Shown: piece after piece, positions 34,101-46,259 of the stretch
How positions within the stretch are numbered: the first letter of the stretch is position 1
Layout of the letters: each line of letters begins with the position of its first letter
Source: Sthenelais limicola
Taxonomy: Eukaryota > Annelida > Polychaeta > Phyllodocida > Sigalionidae
Assembly (NCBI GenBank): GCA_942159475.1
Contig: OW804095.1
Coordinates: forward strand, 149,162,808 to 149,226,807
Direction: 5' to 3'
DNA: 64,000 nucleotides
Position numbers and translations under genes: made by a program
Notes under the pieces: model-generated
The model's input: the letters and a program-made list of their open reading frames with translations, nothing else
The model's database searches: none
What the model was told of the DNA's origin: nothing

Positions 34101-37100
34101 TGTATATAGATGATAATACCTTGTTGAAGTACGGCAGGAAACTGAGGTGAGACGGTCCCTTATATATGCAGTGTGCAACATAACCCAAAGACAGACGCCG
34201 AGGTCTCCACAGAATGTTCGTCGGTCTCTGAGATTGATATTTGTCAGGGCCCGACAGTCTCCAATGAAATATTCAAGTGATAACATTTACAAAGTGGTCT
34301 GGACCATGGGAACCCTGTTTATGACTCAGATTTTTGTTGGTCTCTGTAAAATCTTTTCGGTCTCCACTGTTATTATGTGGCTGAGACCGACGGTCGCTCA
34401 TCTCCAAATTCACGATGTTGCACACTGGATATGGTATTTATATGGGATGATTGAGATGAACTAATTCTGTGTGCGCCATTCTTTATTTGATGTCAACAAT
34501 TTTCGACTCAACAGATTGTTTGCTTGCTATTTCAGGTCTGTCTGCACCGCCCAGTAGTTGGCTCATCTTGAACCAGGACAGACAGTCACGTGCTCTGGTT
34601 GCTAAGGACGCAGATTTATACCTCTTGGACCATGGAGGCCAGTACCAGGAACAGGTACGGCACCATTACCAACATTTACTTTAGTAATTAAAAGATCCTG
34701 CAGCAACTCCTGAAATAGTTCGGTGATTCTTTCAAGTTTGGTCGCGAGGTTTGATGACGTTTTGACTCATGTGACCTCCCTAAAAAGAGGGACGTGTGCT
34801 TATTGTAGCGATTACGGTAATATTGTACTTGCATCTGACTTATGCTAGAGTTTAAAACGTTATACTATTGTCTATTACTCGAAGAGGAATATAAAAGACG
34901 ACTGTCCACAAGTGTGACAACAGTCCCAGTTCTTAATTATCATTTATTCATGTAGTAGGGGGCGTGTCCCTTGTAGGCACGCCAAGCCAACGCTCCCTTG
35001 GACCTGGTTACACAGATTGGGCAGCGTTGGTAATACATGGGGGAGGGGGGTATACTACCGGCTATAGGCATAGCGGGGGGTATACTCCCATAGATATAAA
35101 CACTAATTCAGACATAGTATAAATACAGTATCAATATGTAACAAAAATAACGCACATAACTGAATGCCTCTGTCCTCCAGAAACCGCCGCTGTCGGGGGC
35201 CGTGTTCGCCTTCATAGAGATGGCCGTGTCCTTCAACAACAAGTATCTGGCGCTCTTCAGTGACACGGGACTCCTCTGGATCGGCTCTTCAGACTTACAA
35301 GTAATGTCCTGCTTCTTGTTGTAGCTTAAATATTTATTGTGGAAAATATTGGATGGATTGGGAGGAATATAGTCCAACAGGCGGGGTTTATAGGCTAGAC
35401 AGAGAAATATAACAGTTAGTGACATCGTACACAAGTTACATCTTCAATATTTGTACTGAAATCAGTAATTTCCCAGAAAATGTCAAGTCTCCTTCATGTT
35501 CCACCATTATATGTCTTGATTTAAATCAGTTTAAATTATTCTGTACAAATAATAGAGACTCTAAATTATAAGAAGAATTAATCCTCTTTAAAACAAAAAA
35601 TAAAGTATTTTGGGCATGACTCGATCGTATGATAATGAATATCGTCAATGACAAACACTTTTCATTTGTTCAGAATGTATATTGCTAGGAATAATATAAT
35701 ACATTCTCATTTATTCAGAATGTGTACTGTGAGGAATAACATAATAAATTCTCATTTATTCAGAATGTGTATTGCGAGGAATAACATAATATATTCTCAT
35801 TTATTCAGAATGTGTATTGCGAGGAATAACATAATAAATTCTCATTTATTCAGAATGTGTATTGCGAGTTCGATACAAAGAGCAACACTCGTCCTCAGCA
35901 GCTGGTCTGGTGAGTGGATTCTATCAACACTTGCTTGTGGATCATTTCCACTGGCTTTCTTTTCAATTTAAAGCAATGGTTCTTACATAGGAATACCTTC
36001 TTAGCTATATCATTCGAGTCTTACATATCATTCTTACATTGAGATCTTTTTAGCTATACCTATATGGATGTAGGCAGTAGTAACTAAATAGCCATAGTAT
36101 CCTTTTTCGTCATTTATGGACTAATAACCAGACAGAGAATATGGTTTGCCTTCTAACATAAGACTACTTTCCTCGCTATGCCCATCAAAGGTAGGCAGCA
36201 GTAACTCATTGGCTTTGTTTGCATGAATCGTGGTTCAACATTTGCAATGTTTTTATTTTGTCTTGTTTAAGGTGCGGAACTGGTGCTATCTGTGCGTACT
36301 GGGACAACATTCTCCTCACCGTCGGCCCTCAGAAAGATTGGGTTAAATATCCTTGAATCCATTATTCAAAATGAATTTCTTTTTAATGTAGTTTATATAA
36401 ATATCATAGATCTTCAAAACATTTCTTCAAGAATGTACTACATATATGCTACTATATCGATCTGGCAATCTGAATAAGTTATATATTCATGTAACATGTT
36501 TACTATATCATATAATTAATACAACGCCCCTTTTTAAAAAAAAAAAAATATTCAATAATCTTGATTCTTAAACGAATAAGCTTGATTATTAACATCAAGT
36601 AAATTAACACGGTCCAGGTCTGCTAAACTTTGTGTAAGAAGATCAATTTGAAAAATGTACGAAACGGCTACTACTGTAAACGTACTTACTTTCGCGCAGA
36701 TAATTTTTCGCGCACTAAGTACTTTGACACCTTTTCGCGCGGATTTAAATTCGCGCAGCAAGGAAGTCTTACTCCTTGTTGATGCAATAATTATAACTTT
36801 CGCGCAGGATTTATTTTCGCGCAAATAAATACTGCGCGAAAATTAATACGTTTACAGTAATGTTTAGAATTAAGCCTTAACTGAGTGCAAGCATTCGTAC
36901 GACTCGCCTATTCACCTGGTGCCGGAGATGGACGGATTACGGATTATCGGCAACCACTCGCACGAGTTCCTCCAGCGTGTGCCCACCGTGGTGGAGGACA
37001 TATTCCGTATAGGCTCCATGGCACCCGGGGCCATGCTGTTTGAGGCCTCCAAACAGTTCCAGGTGAGTGCTGACCATTTATTATATCTGGGATAGTATAC

Positions 37101-40100
37101 TTATGGGTATAATAAGGGAGTCCACTCTGAGGAGTGCTGGTAGTGATGTGGAGCAATACTAACTCAGCCTACTAACCGGGGCCATGCTGTTTGAGGCCTC
37201 CAAACAGTTCCAGGTGAGTGCTGACCATTGCATGGCTAGAGTTGAAGTATTATTGTAAATGGAAATAAATCGTTAACTGTACCGCTGCGGGAATAACCCC
37301 ATATTATAAAGCTAACTTACATTATGTAAATGTTATGAAAAACTGTTAGAATAGTGGTTGGTCATCTCCAGTCATCGACGGAAATGAGTATTGTCGACCA
37401 CTTAAAACAAGTACCTGTAAAACAATTGTTTGATGTTTTAAGAGGGGTCTCCACTGGCTGCGGTAGGCTCTGTGGTAAGCCTTGCGATGTTGTTGTGATA
37501 GTTCTGTAGGTGGAGAGGAGTGGTGAGGTGTCCAGTGAACCATGTAGGGAGGACCTCTTCACTCCTCTCCACCTATAGAACCATTGCAACACCATCGCAA
37601 ACCTTACCGCAGCCAGTGGAGACCACCCTTTACTGTTGAAGGAAGGCACTGCTCTGATGGGGGTAGATATTTAAGTTAAGGTGTCATTCATTTTTAAGCT
37701 TTGACAAAATATAAAAAAAATACAGGTTTATATCCATCGTATTTCAAGACAAGCTATGCAGTGGATAATGATAAATATATATAATATATGCATTTGGTTG
37801 TTATATATTAGAGTTAATAATTAGAATGAATATTGCTATGTTCAATTCAACATATTATTAAGGTACAGACCGGAGGCATACACCCGGGGGCATACATCTG
37901 ATCTGTACACTATTAGGTCTTCCAGTATGCTCCTCCTCAGGAAAATTTTGAAGTTTGAAAACTTTTTATTCAATAATAGATTACGATAAGGGGGCATTCT
38001 TCAGCTAATGGGAGGTTTTCAAGCCCTTTTAATCTATCTTACAAAAAAAATAGTCGTGGACAATATCACTTTCGTCAATGACTGAAAGTGATTTACTACT
38101 ATTTTTTTTTACAGTTTCATTATCATATAATATTATACACAAAGAAATATTTAATGAGGTACAAGTTCATTTGTAATCTCTGAGTTTGGAATAGTTCAAT
38201 CAATACAATTCTCGTCAAATAACACCTAGACTTATTACTGTAATACAAACATATAATATGTAATTTTATTTGTCCGCCTGTAGAATGGGAGTCAGCGTGC
38301 GGACGAGTACATCCGTATGATCAAGGACAAGTTAGAGGTGGCAGTGGAGCAGTGCATAGAGGCGGCAGGGCACGAGTTTGAACCCTCCACACAGAAAGCT
38401 CTACTCAGGGTGAGTCTCGCATCTTTTCATCTTGTTGTTTTGTTTAACGAGGATATATTTTGTTTAGTTGATCATAGTCGTGCGAAATCTGAATTAAATA
38501 TTCGGGAATAAAAGTCAGTGAAAAAGATGTCGATCCAGGGTTCCTGTGGGTGCCTGGATCACGCTAGCTGACTGGGCCTCCACCTGGTGGGGAAAACTAT
38601 AACTTTCTCTAGTCTTTATAAATACAAAATGCCCTTTGGCAGTCGTCATTGCTCGATTGCATTGGCCAACAATTCCTGTGCACATGAAGAGCATGGTGAA
38701 AGTGCCCAGCTGTGTTGTGATCATGCTGAAAGTGCCCCGTTGTTTATTGCCCCCAGTAAGTGAGCCCTTGATCATCCGCTCTACTGGTAATTCTCTCCCC
38801 CAATCACAACAACTGCTCCACCCCTCACACCCGCGCTAATTGTACCTACTCTAAGTGGTTTGTTATTGTATGATTGTTTCTGGCTACTCACAACTCACTG
38901 AAGCGTAACTTTGAGTCTGTGATCTAAGCTCTCAGGGTTGATAGACCAGCAGTCCTTACTATACTAATACACCCGCCCTTGTTACAGTGCTTGTTGTCAT
39001 TACCTTACGTCCCCGCCTATATGACAAACCCACCGACACCTTACAAGCCCTACACCTGACATTTCGTCTGTATTGTTCGAATGCTAACCACTGACAAGCT
39101 TGGCTTGGATTTATGTACTTCATGTTTCACATGGCGGCTTACCGTAACGTTGTGTGGCCAGCAGCGAACGGTTTATTGTGCCTTATTCCAACTTTATGGT
39201 GAAGTTTTGAAGCAGCGAAAACAGATCGCCAGGATTTATTGAATGGTTGGAGGTAGGGGAATACTACACGGACTGACATCGCTCTCTGTGAACTTACCTT
39301 GCGAACTTACCTTGTGCTCTGACCATTCTTCCAAGACTGACTTGTCTCGATGTCAAGGAGGATATTATATACCAAGCCAACATTGTGGTGAAGTATTGAC
39401 TCAACTAAAGCAGTTCAGTGGGACATTGATTTATAATTTTGCTGAAAAGCGAGATCTGAATAAGCTGCCGCGTCGCTCCTTGTGAATATTTATCATATCT
39501 CATGAAAAACTGGATATTTCTCTTCCTACATTGCTGTGACGTATTCAATCAAACAGATCAACGCAGATCGGCGGGACATTTATTCATCTATTCATTATTT
39601 GGCGTATTAAATTGACTGTCCCTTTTCAAACTTTCTTTGCTAAATATTGTGGCAAGATGGCGGGGATTGTGGGTAGAATGGCGTGCAACCCCATGTCCAT
39701 CTCGCAGGACCTTATCTCCCTCTTCCACCACCCCATGTTCACCGACCTCCAGGCAACGCTGACCAAGGACGTCAGCCAGAGCGCCATCCCCTACAGCCTC
39801 GTCCAGTCTGGCGCGGCGTCTGACCTTCACACATCTGAAGGTGAAACGTTCCCCACTCCCAAACACCAAACAGACAGAATGGACATGATTGTGGACGACG
39901 CAGCACTACAGGCAGAATTCCGCCAGCTCTCCACTCTCAACAACGCCAAGATAAACGAGTTGGAGCTGTTCTACCAGACTCAGAGCGCCTCCATCATCAC
40001 CCAGCGAACAGACGCCATTGATAGAGTCAACACCAGGGGGAGGCACATGTCGCCTGAGCAGTTCGAGAACGAGGTTGATCATGTGACAAGGTTTTACGAC

Positions 40101-43100
40101 ACGCAGCAGCATCACCTGAGCCGCCGCATCAGCTCCAGCCTCCAGCTTGTCAAGGCCGCCCTGCCCAAGAACATGGCGCCACCTCCTGCACCAACCAGGA
40201 AAAAGAACAAGAGCAGGCATCTGGGTGGGGAGGCTGTGGAGATCATGAGGACCTGGTATGAGGAGCACATGGACAATCCCTACCCCACTGATGAGGAGAA
40301 GGCGAGCATAGCTGAGCAGGGGGATCTGAGTTTAGCCCAGGTGAAGGCATGGTTTGCCAACAAGAGGAATCGCACCCTGAACACGCGCCCTAAACGCCAG
40401 AAGTTCCGCCAGATCCAACAGCAGCAGATGAAGTCTGTGTGTAACAGGTTGGAGCCGGACCATGCTGGCACGTCCGGCGCTTGCACCAGGTCTGATTACG
40501 CACATCTGCTGGAGGAGATCTCTGATCTCATCACTATAACTGCCATGCCTCAACATGTGCCTCCTCAACAGGTGTCTCCTCCCCAGCATGTGCCTTCTCC
40601 ACAGGTGCCCCCTCTACATGTACCTTCTCAACAGGTGCCTTCTCAGCATGTACCTTCTCAATGTAAGGTGGAACCACCGTTATCACAAGCTCACCACACT
40701 CAACATGTGTCTCCTTCCCAGCATGTGCCTCCTCAACATGTGTCTCCTCCTCAACAGGTGCCACCCCAGCATGTGCCTCCCCAACATGTGTCTCCTCCTC
40801 AACAGGTGCCACCCCAGCATGTGCCTCCTCAACATGTGCCTTCTCAACATGTTTCTCCTCCTCAACATGTGCCTTCTCAACATGTGCCTTCTCAACATGT
40901 TTCTCCTCCCCAGCATGTGCCTCCTCCCCAGCATGTGACTTCTCAGCACATACTTCCCCAACACATGCCTTCTCAATGTAAGGTGGAGCCACCCTTATCA
41001 CTAGCTCTCCACACTCAACACATACCTCCTCAACAGGTGTGTCCTCCCCAGCAGGTGCCTTCTCAACAGGTTCCCCCTCAACATGTGCCCCCACCACACG
41101 TGGCCCCACAACATGTACCAACCCAACACATGCCTTTTCAACATGTGTCTCCTCCCCAGCATGTGGCCCCTCAGCACATGCCTGTAGATACATTGCCTCC
41201 CTCTATTGAGAATGTCGCTGATATCAATCTAGAAGCTGTTAACAATTTGTCAGCCTTGTCTTAAAATGTAGATTCATCAAGTGGATTCAATCCGTCTTGA
41301 AATGTTAATTGTGAATTATTCTCCGAGTGAATTAAACGCATGATATTGATACTGTTATTACCATTTTCAAGGTCATAATTTTATATTTATCCTCTTAAAA
41401 GATTCGCAATAATTTGATATTTCGCAGAGGAAGGTGTCAAATGTTTATGTTCTCATATAATAACATTTTTTTTTTTTTGAGAAGAGAGGTTGAGCACAGT
41501 TCGCTCCGCTTATATATAATAACATTTTACAAAGATTTCGAATATTTGTTTTGCTCACAAGTACTAAGTTATTTTGGAAATTGTGCTCAGGCAAGACTTT
41601 GCCCACACGCATGGATATATTTTAAAGTAATATTATGCTAAGAATTTCCATGAAATAGTACGCAGAATCTACAAACACGACAGATTCATAGCAAATCTGG
41701 TCGGTTGGGCCCAGTACTGCGTGTTCCAATGGCTTAAAAAACGGAGCGGGGTAATGATCTGACACCACGACTTCTAATTTACCTCCCCCTCCCCCTCCCT
41801 CTGCCCCCTCCCTCTCCCCCTGCCCCCCCCCCCCCCTTCCCTGCCCTCCCCTGCCCCCTGCCCCCTCTTCCCCCTGCCCCTGCCCCCTCCCCTTCCCTCC
41901 CCCTCCCCTGCCCTCCCCCTGCCCCTCCCCCTGCCCCCTCCCCCTCCCCCTCCCCCTCCCCCTCCCCCTCCCCCTCCCCCTCCAATGTTCAACCACTCAA
42001 ATTTACATTGGGAATCACTTGACATTCTGGTGCTTTGTATGTTAATTGAAACTCATACATTCTTGAATGAATTTCGATGTAATTGAATTTGAATTTATAA
42101 TTCATGTGTATATATATTTACTTTGGTTATTTTTTCCAGTCCAGAGATTGTTGATAGCATAATATATGCAGCATCGTACGTTGATTTCACTTGTTCCCTG
42201 CAATTAAGATTCTGAATTAATCATGAACGTTTTGATCGCTGATTCAGTGGCAAAATCAAATGCAGTCATTGACCTTTGTTTCATTTGTACCAGTCATTCT
42301 ATCTCTGCCGTGGATTTCAATGGTTTCACGTTGTATATCGGCAATTATCACTCCATTTCATAAATCATTCATTTACTCTACAGAAAAGCATGTATAAAAT
42401 CACTCAGGTTCATGTGATAACTCTAAAATTTGTAGCGTTTGTATATATACCGTTGCGTTCATGATAACAAATATTTGTGATATCTAACCAATCAATTAAA
42501 TTATTCAGAATGGGGAAACTTTGTCCTCTCTATATTTTGCGACGTGCCACTGTATTTCATGCTAGTCACGGTGAAATAAATCTAATGATGTTTAAACCTC
42601 GTATGTCATTTTGTTATACCTTATTGCTCTTTTCTCTGTCTCTCTCTCTCCCTTCTTCTCTGTCTCTATTTCCTGGGTATAATCATAAACTGCCTCCCTC
42701 TCAGCTCTCCCGCCCTTGATATAACCTTATTAAATGTGTTGTTAAGGGCGTAAAGCAACCAATCTCACTCACTCACTCCTAAAATTTTAATTCATTAGAC
42801 CTGTACCTCCTTCCCCCACGGCAGTCACATTGAGACTGACCACCTGGGTGTCTGCCATTGGCTGACGCCCACCTGGCCAATCAGAGCTGGGCCTAATGAA
42901 CCATTGTTCATTAGGCCCAGCTATAAGACACTGCCTGGGGCACTGTCTAGCAAGTTACCTGCCTGATTAACACCAAGGTTAATTATACCATCACTATGTA
43001 TACCTGTACCAGGAATAAATGTATCTTTAAACTCCATTAAGATCCTACGTCATCCTATGGGTCTTCATCCTCTATTTTATTCCTTTCGTCCATATTTCTA

Positions 43101-46100
43101 TATTCACCTGCCTATCAGTATCCTGTAGTATAGAAACTTTCACCTCTACCGGCAACGAAGAAAAAAAGGGGGCGTACATTTAAAGGAAGTCACCATGCAC
43201 ATCTGGAGAACATTTCATATTTCAACCCTTATGATATCGATGCCTATTTTAAATTCTTATTAGTACGTTTGAGTACATTTTGTAATTATGGAGCCAGGAT
43301 ATGAATTATTGATTATTAAAATCTGTTCCGACATGAGGGATTGTGTAGAGCGTTGGGTTCACTGGCATGTTGTGGGTTCGTACCTTGGTGTGCCTGCCAT
43401 TTCACCTCCTCCAGACTATTATATATATAATGCGTTTATTCAAGATTAATTCATTACAGTTACATTGATACAGAAACAAAGAATAGGTTTTTTTTGTTTT
43501 TTTTAAAAAAAAACACCGTTATTAAACATTATCCTGCCATCTTGGCTTCTACAATGCTAAGAACATATTCCCTAGTGTTAACTATATATACATATCTTGA
43601 AAGTCATAGAAAAGGGTTTTTCGTCGCTCTTTCTTTTTTTTATCGGTACATATAGCCACTTTTCTTAGCTTCTTTATACAACTTTTTAGGGGCTATAATT
43701 TTTCCCTTTTACCATATATAGTTGCAATTTCTACACTAAATCGATATTTTCAGTAATGTCAGCCTCCAGAAAGAATAGGTTTCCGTCCTCTGCTCATTTG
43801 CAGGTCTTCCTCGGCCGGCCGTTGACTAAATAAAATACAATATCATTCTATCAATAAGATACTTATTATTTAACAAATTGGAAGACCAGCTGAACTAGTT
43901 CCTTGTAAAACAATACTAAAAAAAATAGCACTGGTAAAGGAATTAACAGTTCGTTGTGGAAAACCTGGAAACAGAAGATCTCCCCTTTTCATGATTTGCC
44001 TTACGGCAATAAATAATTCAATAAATAATTATCAGTCCATCAGGTTCAGGCCACTGAGAATATTACAATATTGTGAAACGTGAATAAAAACTCTTTAAAC
44101 AAAACAACATCAGTTAAAGAATGACTCACCCCTCATCATCCGCCATTATCAATGGATACAACTTCATCTGCTCCAATATCATGAACATATTTTTCATTAC
44201 TTCAATTTTTTGTTTATTGGCCATACACACTACAATTACAGAAAGACACACAATCAATTATAGTCATTATTTTCATGCGTTGCCACAGTACATGAGACAA
44301 ATTGGAAGTTGCATTACAGTATATTGTACGTTAGATTTCTTAGTCATTATTAGCATTTTAATCCCTGGCGAAATTGAATATTCATGTTTGTCTCCTGTCA
44401 TACATTTCTTGCCTTTATTTTCCAGGCGGCATCGTTCGGGAAGTGTTTTCTCACAGACTATCGGCCGGAGGCGTTCGTAAACATGTGTCAGATGTTGCGA
44501 GTTCTGAACACTGCCAGGGAGTACACCCTAGGGGTACCCCTCACCTACACCCAGTATCCTTATATACTTCAGTAGCAGTTCTTTTCTTATAACTTTTATG
44601 GCGTATGGTAATAGTGTCTGTCTGTTTGAAATTCGTATTCCCTTAAGGCTATTGTGATAATCGATTACTTTCTCTATTTAATTTAAATAACCTGTATATC
44701 CGTCCTTAAACCTTTGGAAACACGAATAATTAAATATTTTCACTATATTCAAAACTTGTATTGTTTCGCACCTACACTCAACAACAGCCTTGGCAATGTA
44801 CAATTTCCATTTAGTGTTTAGTTAGTACAATATTTTGTTATAATGGATGTAACATAAAGGAGTGAAGAATTCGGTAGAGTATGAACGTTGGTTTATTGCC
44901 TTTAAAGATGGTAATACCTGATGTTAAGGTAATGGCAAGTGCCTGAATGGGCGAGGAACACCTGGTTATGTACCTGGGAGGATTACCTGTGTGTAATCCC
45001 CTCATGTTAATTGGCCAGGTGGGTTGCGACCAATCAGGGTGAACACACCGTGAATGTCCTCGACATAATTCCATCTTTAACCTTCAACACACAAGTAAGT
45101 ATCAGTTAACTCCAAAATTAATCATTCTCTCGCTAGCTGTCAGACAGGTAGGAGCTAATACACATAAATTAAAAAGTACTGATGTGACAAAATGAGTGAC
45201 ATATTATTACACATCTTCCATATTCATGTCTAATTACTAATTACCTTTACTTATGCACCACTCCTTTCCTTCTATAGTAGTAGGACTGCACCTAACAGCC
45301 CCTGGCGGAAAATCATGGACAATGCTAAATAATAGCCCCCGTGAGCCTTGTATATCCTTATCACTTATGGCTGTATAAAATTAATATGTTAAATAAAAAA
45401 AAAAAAAAAAAAAATGTCCTTCAACACTGGTAATGTCTTATATTGAATCATTCATGTACAGACTCAGTAAAATAGAGTTAACTCCTTAACCCTGGCTGCC
45501 AGACTGCACGCTCTGACGCTGCCTGTGTTCCTGGACCGCCTGGTTCTCCGGAGACAATACTTCATGGCCATCAAGATCTGCCAGTACCTCAACATGCCCG
45601 AGTCTGAGGGAGCGAGTCGTATACTGGCGCACTGGGCCTGCTATAAAGTAAGATATTCACCAATTTTTTTGACACTTTTAAGAAAAAATTGACCTGTCAC
45701 GGTGGTGAACTAGTAGCAAGTGACCAGCGGAGCGCAAATAGAACATATATATCACTCTTTTGGCCTACAGCTGATGGCTACACACCTCTCCTTAGGCCAA
45801 GGACAATAGGTGTGTTTCTGGTTCCAAGCAGCTGTGAATAAGGTAGAGAGGGATGGGGGCGTAGAGTTATTGTCAATAACAACTAATATAGTTTTTTTTA
45901 TAATAGTGTTATATCTTCAGCATAAAATGGATTTTGATCTGCCCCTTTTTGAAACAAGAGTTATTTTTATTCAAGACAACAATGGGGACCCAGAAGGGAT
46001 GATATTATGTAGCACAATGAAAATACAAGCTATTCCCAGTTAGGAATAACTGTTCTGGGTCAAAATTATTTTTTATAATTTTTATTTCTCCTATGTATAA

Positions 46101-46208
46101 TTACATTATGCATTGTAAGCACTTATGCGCAGCCTGCTGGTGCGAGCTCTATACAAATGTTTTATAATAAATAAATAAATGTTTTATAATAAATAAATAA
46201 ATATATAA

Positions 46209-46259
<51 letters not shown>

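Larger units (their letters stand above)
38410..44425 (+). other. VPS16 intron 11 (6 kb), host of the homeobox gene
   Basis: GT-AG intron containing the intronless TALE homeobox gene, a C-rich tract, a dispersed SINE-like tail at 42631, an LTR-like sequence at 42790-43090 and a tRNA-like SINE piece near 43340-43400. No other exon was recognised. Confidence 0.8.

Noticed and set aside
36899..36900. AC acceptor for a standard U12 AT-AC intron
   Set aside because: With the ATATCCTT donor it puts exon 10 out of frame before LVPEMDG.
39612..39656. Earlier start of the homeobox ORF
   Set aside because: The first codon there is TTG; ATG at 39657 has a strong initiation context.
40534..41193. 219-codon ORF antisense to the homeobox gene
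   Set aside because: Shadow of the PQHV codon repeat; the sense frame has a homeodomain and a good start.
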